From contig NZ_SLZF01000001.1 of assembly GCF_004341515.1 (NCBI RefSeq), positions 868,001 through 932,000 of the forward strand: 64,000 nucleotides of DNA, given 5' to 3'. This DNA is from Allobosea sp. BK604. GTDB taxonomy: Bacteria; Pseudomonadota; Alphaproteobacteria; Rhizobiales; Beijerinckiaceae. Each line of letters begins with the position of its first letter. The stretch's first letter is position 1. The notes beneath the pieces are model-generated. The model was given only the letters and a program-made list of their open reading frames with translations. It was not told the DNA's origin and did not search any database. This document shows, one piece after another, positions 19,491-28,142 of this stretch. The translations under genes were made by a program, and so were the position numbers.

Positions 19491-20924
19491 CTAGATCGCC
19501 ATGCGGTGCGAGACGTTCTTGATGATCGTGTAATGCGCCAATCCCTCGGCGCCGCCCTCGCGGCCGTAGCCGCTGTCCCTGACGCCACCGAAGGGCGTTT
19601 CGGGCACGGAGGCCTCGAGCGTGTTGATCGAGACATTGCCGGCCTGGATCGTCTCTGCGAGACGGTCGGCAGTGCTGGCGGAATGCGTGAACGCGTAGGC
19701 GGCGAGGCCGAAAGGCAGCGAATTCGCCTTCTCGATCGCCTGATCGAGCGACGAGACCGGGCTGATCAGCGCGAGCGGGCCAAACGGCTCCTCTCGCATC
19801 GCCCTCGCATCATCCGGCACATCGGCCAGCACCGTCACCGGGAAGAAATAGCCGCGATTGCCGAGCCGCTCGCCTCCGGCGAGGACGCGTGCGCCCTTCG
19901 CCCTGGCATCGGCCACCATCGTTTCCATCGCCTCGATGCGGCGGTGATTGGCGAGCGGTCCCATCTGGGTCGCCGGGTCGAGCCCGTTGCCGACGACGAT
20001 CGAGCGGGCCTTTTCGGCAAAGGTCTTGGCGAAGACCTCATAAACCGGTTCCTGCACGAAGAACCGTGTCGGGGACGTGCAGACCTGGCCGGTATTGCGG
20101 GCCTTGCGGATCGCCGAGGTCACCGCCGCCGCCACCGGGTCGACATCGTCGCAGACGATGACCGGCGCGTGCCCGCCAAGCTCCATCAGCACCGGCTTCA
20201 TGTGTTCCGCGGCGATCTTGGTCAGGTGCTTCCCGACGGCGGTCGAGCCTGTGAAGGCGATCAGGCGGGTTTGGTCCTGCGGAATCAGGTAGTCCGAAAT
20301 CTCCGAAGGCACGCCGAAGACGAGATTGAAGACGCCCGGCGGCAGGCCGGCATCGTGCAGCGCGCGGGCGATGTGGAACGCTCCCGCCGGCGTTTCTTCC
20401 GCCGCCTTGAGAATGATCGAGCAGCCCGCGGCGAGCGCGCCGGCGATCTTGCGCGACGGCTGGCTCATCGGGAAGTTCCACGGCGAGAACGCCGCGACCA
20501 TCCCGATCGGCTGGTGCAACACGATGTATTTGATGCCTGGCTCGCTCGGGATGACGCGGCCATAGGTGCGTTGCCCCTCGGCAGCGTCCCACTCGAAGAA
20601 CTCGCAGCCCCGGACCACTTCGAGCCGCGCCTGGGCAAGCGGCTTGCCGTGCTCCAGCGTGATGGATTGGGCGATTTCCTCGACGCGCTCGCGCATCAGC
20701 CGGGCCGCTGCGAGCATCACCTCCCCACGTCGGCGCGGAGAAGTCTGGCTCCAGATCCGGAAGCCGCTCGCGGCCGCTTCCAGCGCCGCATCGAGATCGG
20801 CACGGCGCGCCACCGGGACCGCGCCGATCACGGCTTCATCGGCCGGGTTGAGCACCGGTAGCTCATCCGCCGTCTTCCGCCAGGCACCGCCGATATAGAG
20901 CTTGAGATCCGGATAGTTAGACAT
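19491..20924 (-). CDS. NAD(P)-dependent aldehyde dehydrogenase (succinate-semialdehyde/aminomuconate-semialdehyde type)
   Basis: The 477-residue enzyme has the aldehyde dehydrogenase landmarks: SPWNFPMSQPSRKIAGALAAG near 150, FTGSTAVGKHL near 225, catalytic Glu in MELGGHAP near 250 and catalytic Cys in NTGQVCTSPTRFFV near 285. EEPFGPLALI and PFGGVRDSGYGREGG close the protein. ATG 20924 follows GAGGGAATTC. It most resembles NAD-dependent succinate-semialdehyde dehydrogenases; in a hydroxyanthranilate pathway the expected substrate would be 2-aminomuconate semialdehyde. It is the first gene of the minus-strand cluster and diverges from a LysR gene. Confidence 0.92.
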   Translation of the reverse strand: MSNYPDLKLYIGGAWRKTADELPVLNPADEAVIGAVPVARRADLDAALEAAASGFRIWSQTSPRRRGEVMLAAARLMRERVEEIAQSITLEHGKPLAQARLEVVRGCEFFEWDAAEGQRTYGRVIPSEPGIKYIVLHQPIGMVAAFSPWNFPMSQPSRKIAGALAAGCSIILKAAEETPAGAFHIARALHDAGLPPGVFNLVFGVPSEISDYLIPQDQTRLIAFTGSTAVGKHLTKIAAEHMKPVLMELGGHAPVIVCDDVDPVAAAVTSAIRKARNTGQVCTSPTRFFVQEPVYEVFAKTFAEKARSIVVGNGLDPATQMGPLANHRRIEAMETMVADARAKGARVLAGGERLGNRGYFFPVTVLADVPDDARAMREEPFGPLALISPVSSLDQAIEKANSLPFGLAAYAFTHSASTADRLAETIQAGNVSINTLEASVPETPFGGVRDSGYGREGGAEGLAHYTIIKNVSHRMAI

Positions 20925-21088
20925 GAATTCCCTCGAACGACCGGCCTGCGCGACCATCGGCGTCACGGCCGCTCCAATCCCGCGCCAGGCTCGGTGCGGG
21001 CGGCGATGAGGCATCATGGCAGGAGCCCGGCCATATGGAATTGAGCTTATTCGTATGAATTCAGATGAAATCATTATAAGTTGGTCGC

Positions 21089-22000
21089 ATGGCCGTCACA
21101 CTGCGTCAGATGCATGCCTTTCTCGCCGTTGCCGAGCATGGCTCCTTCACCAAGGCCGCGGAGCGCATGCATATGGCGCAGCCCGCGCTGTCCCAACTCA
21201 TCCGCGAGCTGGAGCGTGAGCTCGGCATTCGGCTGTTCGACCGCACGACGCGGCGCGTCGAACTCACCGATGGCGGCAGAGAATTCCACGGGGCTTCGGC
21301 GAAGATCGTTCAGGATATCGAGCTCGCCGTCAGAGGTGCCATCGATCTGGCCGAGCGAAAGCGAGGCCGGATCGTCGTCGCCGCCCCGCCCCTGCTGGCG
21401 GCGGTCATCCTGCCCGAAGCGATCGCCGAGATGCGGGAGCGCTATCCCGGGATCCAGATTTCCGTGATCGATGTGAAGACCGACACGATCGTCGAGGCGG
21501 TCCGCCTGGGCCGGGCCGATTGCGGCGTCGGCACCTTTGCCGCGGTCGAGGATGGGATCGAGCGCATTCCGATGGCGCGCGACAGCCTGATGCTGTTCTG
21601 CGACCACAGCAGCCGGTTCGCGGCGGCGGGCACAGTCACCTGGCGCGATCTCAGGGACGAGCCGCTGATCACCTTGACCCGCGACAGCGGCATCAGGCTG
21701 CTCGTCGAGGTCGGCTACGAAACGGCGGGCGTACAGCTCCTGCCCGCCTACGAGGTCACCCAGATCACCACGGCCCTGGCCTTGGCCGAAGCCCGCCTGG
21801 GCATCGCGGTCCTGCCGACCTATGCGCGCGCGGCCGCTCCCCACCGCCGCGTCATCGCCAGGCCGCTGGCGGAGCCGACGATCGCGCGCGACATCGTCAT
21901 GATCAGGCGCAGCGACCGTTCGGCCTCGCCGGCCGTCACCGCATTCGAAGGGGTGCTCCGGCGTTATGCGCGCCGCCTGACCCCCCATGATATCGACTAG
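21089..22000 (+). CDS. LysR-family transcriptional regulator, divergent from the aminoaromatic cluster
   Basis: The 303-residue protein has an N-terminal winged helix-turn-helix (LRQMHAFLAVAEHGSFTKAAERMHMAQPALSQLIRELERELGIRLFDR, residues 4-52) and a LysR substrate-binding domain. It lies back-to-back with the aldehyde dehydrogenase gene; the 164-base gap contains an AT-rich stretch with TTATTCGTATGAATTC-like half-sites suited to a LysR operator. The placement strongly suggests it controls the 20924-to-11253 cluster in response to a pathway metabolite. Ligand identity is unknown. Confidence 0.92.
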   Translation: MAVTLRQMHAFLAVAEHGSFTKAAERMHMAQPALSQLIRELERELGIRLFDRTTRRVELTDGGREFHGASAKIVQDIELAVRGAIDLAERKRGRIVVAAPPLLAAVILPEAIAEMRERYPGIQISVIDVKTDTIVEAVRLGRADCGVGTFAAVEDGIERIPMARDSLMLFCDHSSRFAAAGTVTWRDLRDEPLITLTRDSGIRLLVEVGYETAGVQLLPAYEVTQITTALALAEARLGIAVLPTYARAAAPHRRVIARPLAEPTIARDIVMIRRSDRSASPAVTAFEGVLRRYARRLTPHDID

Positions 22001-22083
22001 GGTATCGGCTACGGAGGCGCTGCTTGCTGCCTGCCAATATGAATGTTAGCTGATTACTGGAGATCCATTCTTAGGAAAACAGA

Positions 22084-22977
22084 ATGAATGTTACTCTCAA
22101 GCAGGTCCGCGCCTTCTTGGAAGTAGCGAAGCTGAGCAGCTTCACGCGGGCGAGCGAGCGATTGAATGCCACACAATCATCGCTCTCCGTGCTTATTCGC
22201 GAGCTCGAGGCCGAACTTCAGACCAAACTGCTCGACCGTACGACCCGCAAAGTCGAGGTGACTGAGGCCGGACGTGAATTTCTGCCCTTCGCCGAGAGAA
22301 TCCTCGCCGAGTTGGGGCATGGCGTCGAGGCGACGCGCGAGATCGTCGCCCGTCGCCGTGGCCGCGTAAGCATAGCTGCATCGCCGCTGGCGGCGGCCGC
22401 GCTCCTGCCGAAGGTCATCGCCAAGTTTCGCACGGCCTATCCCGGCATCAGCGTGGTTCTCGAGGAGTTTCGGCCGGAACAAGTCGCGACCCGCGTGGCG
22501 AATTCCCTCTCGGATTGCGGGGTCGGCGTCTTCGACACCAAGGACGATGGGCTGACGAGCACACCGATCTTCCAGGAAAGGCAGATGCTGGTCTGTGCCC
22601 GCAATCATCCCCTGGCGCTCAAGGATGAGGTCGGCTGGGCTGATCTGGCCGGTCATCCGTTGATCGCGGTGACGTCGGAGAGTGCCGCTCGGCGCAGGCT
22701 CGATCGGCAGTTCGCGCTGGCCGGGGTCTCGATCCAACCGAGCTTCGAGGTCCGCAACATGATCACGATGCTCGGGCTGGTCGACGCGAACCTGGGCATC
22801 GCCGTCTGGCCCTCGTGGGCAAGCGCCCTCGCCCGCTCTTTCGACATCGAGCTGCGCCCGCTCGTCCGGCCGAACGCGATGCACGTCGTCTCTGTCGTCG
22901 TCGCCAAGGATCGCGCCCAATCGCCCGCCCTCGAAGCCTTCATCGAGATGCTGCGGTCGCACGACGCGCATCAATAG
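22084..22977 (+). CDS. LysR-family transcriptional regulator
   Basis: The 297-residue LysR protein is a clear paralogue of the preceding gene (TLKQVRAFLEVAKLSSFTRASERLNATQSSLSVLIRELEAELQTKLLDR against the first regulator's helix). The substrate-binding domain contains RRRGRVSIAASPLAAAALLPKVIAKFR. ATG 22084 follows AGGAAAAC. Two similar regulators in tandem suggest duplication with divergence toward different inducers. Its target may be the same cluster or genes elsewhere; there is no divergent partner of its own. Confidence 0.92.
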   Translation: MNVTLKQVRAFLEVAKLSSFTRASERLNATQSSLSVLIRELEAELQTKLLDRTTRKVEVTEAGREFLPFAERILAELGHGVEATREIVARRRGRVSIAASPLAAAALLPKVIAKFRTAYPGISVVLEEFRPEQVATRVANSLSDCGVGVFDTKDDGLTSTPIFQERQMLVCARNHPLALKDEVGWADLAGHPLIAVTSESAARRRLDRQFALAGVSIQPSFEVRNMITMLGLVDANLGIAVWPSWASALARSFDIELRPLVRPNAMHVVSVVVAKDRAQSPALEAFIEMLRSHDAHQ

Positions 22978-23022
22978 AGCATTTTCGAGCGAAGTGGACA
23001 CCGGTTCGCGTGAAGAAAATGC
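22977..23022. repeat. Dispersed 46-base intergenic element, copy 1
   Basis: This 46-base palindromic element starts GAGCATTTTCGAGCGAAGTG and ends GGTTCGCGTGAAGAAAATGC. Its ends GAGCATTTTC/GAAAATGC pair imperfectly. A second copy lies at 48073-48118 with 44 of 46 identical positions. Such sequences are common between Rhizobiales genes. It begins at the stop codon of the LysR gene and directly precedes a second hairpin. Confidence 0.8.
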
Positions 23023-23037
23023 AATAAAACAAAAGCT

Positions 23038-23078
23038 TAGAGCATTTCCGCGTTTCGAGGAAACGCGGAAATGCTCTA
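23038..23078. repeat. Perfect 19-bp hairpin (repeat-type palindrome or terminator)
   Basis: The stem TAGAGCATTTCCGCGTTTC (23038-23056) pairs without mismatch with 23060-23078 across a 3-base GAG loop. It shares the AGAGCATTT beginning with the adjacent 46-base element, so the two look like members of one repeat family. There is no clear T-run on either side, but a perfect stem this long between the convergent LysR and GNAT genes could stop transcription from both directions. Confidence 0.75.
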
Positions 23079-23156
23079 GACGGCTGCAGCCGCCGCTATG
23101 TGCCCCGCCTCGTTCGGCCGGCCATCGTCCAACCCAACCTGGGACATGACGGCAGC

Positions 23157-23741
23157 CTATCCGCGGAATGTCCCCTCGACGCGAAGCGGGAATGAGAGCG
23201 CAACCAGGCGCTCTCCAGCGAAGAGGAATTCGCCGTGCACGGTCATGCCCATGCCGTCACGGTGAACAGCGATCGACTTGGGATTGGAGCTTGAGACGAA
23301 GGCCACCGCGGTGGTGAAGCGGCTCTCGGCCAATCCGCGCAGCCGATCGATCAGGCCACGCAGGATGCCGTGCCCACGATAGGCACGGTCGATGCAGACC
23401 GGCCCATAAACCATCGTGCTGTCATCGGCGAAATGCTCGCCGTCGGGATCGATCCCCTGCAGGAAGCTGCGCAGCGCCTTTGCCGGCGGCGGAATTGACG
23501 CTCCGCCCAGATCCGCGCTGCACAGGCAACCGGCCAGGTTTTCGCCGACATGGGCGACGAGCACCGCGCAGGCGGCATCCATGGCCGCGAGTTGCTCGGC
23601 GGTAAAGGTGGCGAGCAGATAGCCTTCCCGACGCTCCGCCGGAGACAGTCGATCGACATAGTAGCTGTTCATCAGCGCGGCCGCGGCTGCGAAATCTGCG
23701 CCGGTCGCCCTTCGGAAAATCGGTGTGAGGGAGATGGTCAT
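23157..23741 (-). CDS. GNAT-family N-acetyltransferase
   Basis: The 194-residue protein has the acetyl-CoA-binding motif A of GNAT enzymes in YGPVCIDRAYRGHGILRGLIDRLRG near 115-140, followed by the beta5 strand TAVAFVSSSNPKSIAVHRDGMGM near 150-170. The N-terminal part resembles uncharacterised GNATs that act on small molecules. The acceptor is unknown. It is convergent with the LysR gene and has no operon partner, so its role in the surrounding catabolism is not evident. Confidence 0.85.
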   Translation of the reverse strand: MTISLTPIFRRATGADFAAAAALMNSYYVDRLSPAERREGYLLATFTAEQLAAMDAACAVLVAHVGENLAGCLCSADLGGASIPPPAKALRSFLQGIDPDGEHFADDSTMVYGPVCIDRAYRGHGILRGLIDRLRGLAESRFTTAVAFVSSSNPKSIAVHRDGMGMTVHGEFLFAGERLVALSFPLRVEGTFRG

Positions 23742-23885
23742 GACGCGATCGCCGGATATCTCGAAATCAGGTCCAGAATGGCGAGCAAGGCCGTCAGCAT
23801 CCCCTTGGGCTGCTCATGTTCTACCCTGGCTGCCCGCGCGCAGGCGAACGGCCAGGGTCATTGTCGGAAAGCCCGCTTGCCCGGC

Positions 23886-25244
23886 TTATGACGCAGCCGG
23901 CACAGGCCGCTTTGCCTCGTCCAAGTCTGCCGAGCCCATGCGGCTCGGTTCAATGCCGAGAAGCGCGACCACGACCGCCATGAGCAGCAGCGCAGCGCTC
24001 ATCACGCTGAGAACACCGACGACGCCATAGCTGACAAAGACCGGCCCGATGAACAGCGGGACGATGATGCTGGCACTGCGGCCGACGGCGTTGCAGAGCC
24101 CGACGCCGCGCAGGCGGAATTCCGTCGGGAAGATTTCGGGAATGTAGACCGCGAACAGCGCCGCCACGAGGACGTAGATCGGGATCGTCAGAAGGAAGCC
24201 CAGCGAAACCGTGACCAGGACATCCGTCGAGAGGGCGAAGGCCGCGCTCAGCAGCACGCCGATGAGCGCCGATCCGACGATGGTGACCTTCCGGCCCAAA
24301 GCGTCACAGGCGAGAGCGCCGAGCGTGGAGCCAAGCGGGCCACCCAGGGCCATCAGCAGGGCGAAGCCGGTGCTCTTGGTGATCGTCTGCCCCTGGCTGA
24401 CGAAGAAGGTCGGCATCCAGACGATAAAGCCATAGATCAGCGTGTTCACCACCATCAGCGAGACGCTGCCCACGATCACCCGCGACAGCAGCGGCTCGCG
24501 GAAGAGCTGCCCGAGATCTCGCGCGATCGCCGGCGGCGGGGTGAGATCGGGCGCGGGCAACGCACCTCGTTCACGCTCGATCTCACGTTCGATCTCGGAA
24601 ACGAGCTTTTCGGCCTCGGCGCCGCGTCCGGCGATCTCGAGCCAACGCGGCGATTCCGGCAGCTTCGTCCGCAGCAGCCACGCAATCAGCGCGCCGATTC
24701 CACCGAGAACGAACATCACGCGCCATCCGAAGATCGGGATCAGCAGCCAGGCCATGATCGCAGACGCGGGAAGCCCCAATGTCACGGCCGTGCAGATCAT
24801 TCCCGCCCAGCGCCCGCGGGTCTTGCTCGGGAAGAATTCAGCGATGATCGAATAGCCGACCACATTCTCGGCCCCCAATCCCAGCCCCATCAGAAAACGC
24901 AGGATGATGAGCGTCTGCATATCCGGCGCAAAGGCCGAGGCGATCGCGGCGGCACCAAACAGCAGCAGGTTCCATTGGTAGGTGCGGCGCCGACCATAGC
25001 GGTCCCCGAGAAAGCCGGTGAGGAGCGCCCCCAGCGTCATGCCGACGAAGGTCGCCGAGATGAACAGGCCATTTTGCGCAAAAGTTGAAAAGCCGGTGCT
25101 GGTCGTTCCAGCCAGAACGCTGGCTGCGATATAGATGTCAAATCCCTCAAAGAACATGCCGACGGCGACAATATAAAAAAGCTTCCAGTGGAATTTTCCC
25201 ACCGGCAATCTGTCGATTCTCGCTCCGATGCTTGCAGTCGACAT
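23886..25244 (-). CDS. MFS transporter (aromatic acid:H+/sugar-type symporter)
   Basis: The 452-residue protein has twelve predicted membrane segments with the MFS motif A GDRYGRRRTYQWN after segment 2 and a matching region CDALGRKVT after segment 8. The first segment GMFFEGFDIYIAASVL carries the D/G pattern of aromatic-acid (AAHS) and metabolite:H+ symporters. ATG 25244 follows GAGGGGATAATA; further upstream in-frame sequence overlaps the RidA gene and was rejected. It is transcribed with the RidA gene under the 25692-25709 operator and probably imports the substrate of the LacI-controlled pathway. Confidence 0.9.
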   Translation of the reverse strand: MSTASIGARIDRLPVGKFHWKLFYIVAVGMFFEGFDIYIAASVLAGTTSTGFSTFAQNGLFISATFVGMTLGALLTGFLGDRYGRRRTYQWNLLLFGAAAIASAFAPDMQTLIILRFLMGLGLGAENVVGYSIIAEFFPSKTRGRWAGMICTAVTLGLPASAIMAWLLIPIFGWRVMFVLGGIGALIAWLLRTKLPESPRWLEIAGRGAEAEKLVSEIEREIERERGALPAPDLTPPPAIARDLGQLFREPLLSRVIVGSVSLMVVNTLIYGFIVWMPTFFVSQGQTITKSTGFALLMALGGPLGSTLGALACDALGRKVTIVGSALIGVLLSAAFALSTDVLVTVSLGFLLTIPIYVLVAALFAVYIPEIFPTEFRLRGVGLCNAVGRSASIIVPLFIGPVFVSYGVVGVLSVMSAALLLMAVVVALLGIEPSRMGSADLDEAKRPVPAAS

Positions 25245-25264
25245 TATTATCCCCTCATTTTGAG

Positions 25265-25651
25265 TTATTCGATGACAGCGATGCCCTGAATTTCGATCAG
25301 CATGTGCGGATCGGCGAAGCCGGTGACCGTGACCGCAGCGCTCGCCGGAAAGTCGGAACCGAAGATCTCCGACCGGATCTCCGTCATTCGCGTCGTGTTT
25401 CGCGCATCGGTCAGGAAGACCGTCATGGTGACGATGTCCTTGAGGGTCGCGCCCGCTTCCTTCAGCGTCTCCTCGATGTTCCTGAAGGTCTGGTAGGTCT
25501 GTGCCTCGAAATCGCCGGCGAGCGACTTTCCATTCTCGTCCTTTTGCCCGGTATGGCCGGCAATCCAGACGATCCTGCCGCCCTCCGTAACGATTGCAGG
25601 CGAGAAGGCGCGCGTTTTCTGCCAGGTGCCCCGAACGAAAGTTTTCTTCAT
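25265..25651 (-). CDS. RidA/YjgF-family protein
   Basis: The 128-residue cytoplasmic RidA-domain protein shows SPAIVTEGGRIVWIAGHTG, EAGATLKDIVTMTVFLTDARN and PHMLIEIQGIAVI. As in the secreted RidA at 8143, the catalytic Arg position is lost (FPASAAVTV), placing it in a divergent Rid subgroup. ATG 25651 is preferred because GGAGG sits six bases upstream; GTG 25654 is in frame. It is the promoter-proximal gene before the MFS transporter and would process an enamine, imine or aminomuconate intermediate of this pathway. Confidence 0.88.
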   Translation of the reverse strand: MKKTFVRGTWQKTRAFSPAIVTEGGRIVWIAGHTGQKDENGKSLAGDFEAQTYQTFRNIEETLKEAGATLKDIVTMTVFLTDARNTTRMTEIRSEIFGSDFPASAAVTVTGFADPHMLIEIQGIAVIE

Positions 25652-25691
25652 CACATGCCTCCGTGAGAGTGCGAACGGCGCTTGCCTTGTC

Positions 25692-25709
25692 TCTGCAATC
25701 GATTGCAGA
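25692..25709. promoter_or_regulatory. LacI-type operator, site 1 (perfect 18-bp palindrome)
   Basis: TCTGCAATCGATTGCAGA is a perfect 18-bp palindrome with the central CG common to LacI/GalR operators. It lies 41 bases upstream of the RidA start on the minus strand and about 70 bases upstream of the LacI-family gene on the plus strand, so it can control both. Two close copies occur at 29209 and 29461. Confidence 0.85.
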
Positions 25710-25779
25710 AATAATCATTGCGGTCAAGCTGCCAATTCGAATACTCGCTGTCTCCTCCCCCTCTCACGCCGCATCGCGA

Positions 25780-26823
25780 ATGGAATCCGATAAAGACCAG
25801 CGCCGATCCAACGTGACCTTGAAGCAGGTCGCCGAACGCGCCGGGGTGCATGCCTCGACGGTCTCGCGGGCGCTGAATGCGGCAACGCGTTCGATGGTCG
25901 CCGAGGATGTCGTCGCTCGCGTCGAAAAGGCGGCCGCGCAGATGGGCTATCGCCGCGATCCGGTCGCGGCCAGCCTGCGGACGGGGCGATCCAAGCTGGT
26001 GGGCGTGCTCGTCCCCGACATCGTGAACCCGGTCTTCGGCCCGATCCTCAGCGGTGTCAGCGAGCTTTTCGCCTCCCAGGGCTATTCCGTCATCGTCGCC
26101 GACGTCGGTAATGACGAGAACCGTCAGTTAGAGCTCGTTCAGGGTCTCATCGCCCATCGGGTCGATGGGCTGATCCTCGCAACCGTCAGCCGTGACGATC
26201 CGCTCGTCGACTATTGCCTGAGCAGGAAGCTGCCGGCCGTGCTGGTCAACCGTGCCGAGATGCGGGCGCGCTTGCCGGCCGTGATTTCGGATGATGCCCT
26301 GGGCATGCAGCTGGCGGTGGACCACCTTGTCGAACTCGGCCATCGCACGATTGGCCATCTCGCGGGGCCGTCCCGCCACTCCACCGGCTATCTCCGGCGC
26401 AGGGGCTTCCAACTCGCGATCCTGTCGCATGGCATCGAGCTCCAGGATGCTCCCTGCCAGGACACGCTGGCCTATACCCGCGAGGAGGGCGCCGCCGCCA
26501 CGCACCGCCTGCTCGACGCCAGCCCCAATTTGACGGCGATCGCTTCGGCCAACGATCTTCTCGCCCTGGGCGCCTATGATGCACTGCGAGAGCGTGGGCT
26601 CAGCTGCCCCGCCGATATCTCGATCATCGGGCATAATGATATGCCGATGCTCGATCTCGTTTCGCCGGCGCTGACGACCGTGCGGATCAGTCACAAGCAG
26701 ATGGGCCGGCAAGCCGGGCAGTTGCTGCAGGCGGCGATCGAAAACAACGATTCCCCCCCGCATAACGTCGTCCTGCCGTCCCAACTGGTCGTCAGGGCAT
26801 CGACCGCTTCACCGCGGGCATGA
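25780..26823 (+). CDS. LacI-family transcriptional regulator
   Basis: The 347-residue repressor has an N-terminal LacI helix-turn-helix TLKQVAERAGVHASTVSRALN (residues about 10-31) and hinge helix VAASLRTGRSKLVGVLVP. The periplasmic-binding-like effector domain (VNPVFGPILSGVSELFASQGYSVIVADVGND, and SIIGHNDMPMLDLVSPALTTVR near the end) follows. ATG 25780 is the first start giving a normal LacI N-terminus; no strong ribosome site is visible. It is divergent from RidA/MFS and is the evident regulator of the three TCTGCAATCGATTGCAGA-type sites. The effector is probably the imported aromatic or a metabolite of it. Confidence 0.92.
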   Translation: MESDKDQRRSNVTLKQVAERAGVHASTVSRALNAATRSMVAEDVVARVEKAAAQMGYRRDPVAASLRTGRSKLVGVLVPDIVNPVFGPILSGVSELFASQGYSVIVADVGNDENRQLELVQGLIAHRVDGLILATVSRDDPLVDYCLSRKLPAVLVNRAEMRARLPAVISDDALGMQLAVDHLVELGHRTIGHLAGPSRHSTGYLRRRGFQLAILSHGIELQDAPCQDTLAYTREEGAAATHRLLDASPNLTAIASANDLLALGAYDALRERGLSCPADISIIGHNDMPMLDLVSPALTTVRISHKQMGRQAGQLLQAAIENNDSPPHNVVLPSQLVVRASTASPRA

Positions 26824-26862
26824 TCAAGCAGCGCGCCTGCCGGGTGGGATCGCAGCAGTGCT

Positions 26863-27783
26863 TCAGCCGAGCGCGGCCTGGCGGAAGCTATTGTCGATAT
26901 AGGCCAGGGGCGAGCCCAGGGGCTTGTCGGCATGCGTGCTGTAGCGCCGCCGCAGGTCTATCACCCGGACGACGCCTTCCGTATCGATGTCGAGCGAGCG
27001 AGTCAGGCCGCCCTGGCTGATCAGCAAATCATAGGCAGCGCCAAGCGACGCCTTGAGCTGCGGCATCTTTGCCGCGAGGATCGCGCAGGCAGCCTCTTTG
27101 TTGGCGGGGTCCGCCAACCAGCCGATACTATCGTGGAAGCCGGCGATGAAAGCCTGGAGCGTCCGCGTATTGGCTTGCGCCCAGCTGCGGCGTGCGCCTC
27201 CGACCACGCCCTGATAGCTGCCGAGAACGTCGCGAACGCGGAGCAGCCGCGCTTTGCCTTGTGCCTCGGCGGCGAGACAGAGCGGCGCATTGAGCAAGGT
27301 CGCCGTGCATGCCCCGGCGCTGAGAGCGGCCAGCCGCTCGGCGCCCGTGCCGACGCTGGCATAGCTGACATCGCCGTCGCGCAGTCCCGCCTGCTGGAGC
27401 AACTCGCGCAAGACGAAGGCGAAGCCTGTGGTCATGGCATCGACGGCCAAGGTGGTTCCGCGTAGTGCGGCAAGCGATTTGACGTCCGGTTGCGTCATCA
27501 CGCTGAGCAGACCGTCATCCACCCCCATGAAGGCGAAGAAATCGATGGGGCCTTCGAGCACCTCTTCGCCATGTCCCTCGACATAGGCGATGATGTTGTC
27601 GATGGCGGTGAGTGCGATTTGCGCCCGTCCCTCGTGCAGCTCGCGCGCCATATGGCGCGAGTTCGGCGTGAGGCTGACCTGCAGGTCGATGCCACGCTCA
27701 GTGAAGAATTTCCGCTCGAAGCCGGCGAATAGCGGCCAGTTGGAAGCCCCCGGGAACGCGATCACTTGGAGCGTATCGGCCAT
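26863..27783 (-). CDS. NMT1/SsuA-like substrate-binding protein without signal peptide
   Basis: The 306-residue protein has the type-2 binding-protein pattern: LQVIAFPGASNWPLFAGFERKFFTERGIDLQVSLTPNS, GRAQIALTAIDNIIAYVEG, LRGTTLAVDAMTTGFAFVL and ETC-type C-terminal helix. It has no signal peptide and no ABC permease or ATPase beside it. Homologous PBP-fold proteins can be enzymes such as Thi5-like or Pht5-like decarboxylases, so a cytoplasmic enzyme or sensor is plausible. ATG 27783 lies one base after the cupin gene's stop, within an operon running from the MDR gene under operator site 2. Confidence 0.82.
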   Translation of the reverse strand: MADTLQVIAFPGASNWPLFAGFERKFFTERGIDLQVSLTPNSRHMARELHEGRAQIALTAIDNIIAYVEGHGEEVLEGPIDFFAFMGVDDGLLSVMTQPDVKSLAALRGTTLAVDAMTTGFAFVLRELLQQAGLRDGDVSYASVGTGAERLAALSAGACTATLLNAPLCLAAEAQGKARLLRVRDVLGSYQGVVGGARRSWAQANTRTLQAFIAGFHDSIGWLADPANKEAACAILAAKMPQLKASLGAAYDLLISQGGLTRSLDIDTEGVVRVIDLRRRYSTHADKPLGSPLAYIDNSFRQAALG

Positions 27784-27784
27784 C

Positions 27785-28141
27785 TCAGCTGCTCGCGGGA
27801 GTGGCAGCAGGAAGGGGCATCGCCAGAAGGATGCTCGACGGGCTGTTGGAATCGTTGCGCAGTGCCCGCGCCTCGCCAGGCGCGATGCGGCAGGAATCCC
27901 CGCGGCGCAGAACGGCTTCCTCCTCGCCCGTCGATACGGTGACTTCGCCCTCGACGACGAAATACAGCTTCTCGAGGGGCGAGGTATCGAGTGAGGTCTT
28001 TCCGCCGGGCAGCAAATGCGACAACCCGAGCCAGAGCATCGAGGATGGTCCGGCCTCGTGACCCTGCAAGCGCAGGCAGCGCATGTCGTCATGGGCGGGC
28101 GGGTGGTAGAACGGCGCGTCGTTCAGCCGGGTGACATTCAT
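27785..28141 (-). CDS. Small cupin-domain protein
   Basis: The 118-residue single-domain cupin shows motif 1 around GLSHLLPGGKTSLDTSPLEKLYFVVEGEVTV and motif 2 around GDSCRIAPGEARALRNDS. The usual HxH/E metal ligands of motif 1 are largely absent (PGGKTSLDTSPLEKLYFV), so metal binding is uncertain. ATG 28141 follows GGGGGAGCTTGAG. It sits one or two bases from both neighbours in the MDR-cupin-binding-protein operon and could be a small isomerase, decarboxylase or ligand-sensing protein. Confidence 0.85.
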   Translation of the reverse strand: MNVTRLNDAPFYHPPAHDDMRCLRLQGHEAGPSSMLWLGLSHLLPGGKTSLDTSPLEKLYFVVEGEVTVSTGEEEAVLRRGDSCRIAPGEARALRNDSNSPSSILLAMPLPAATPASS

Positions 28142-28142
28142 C

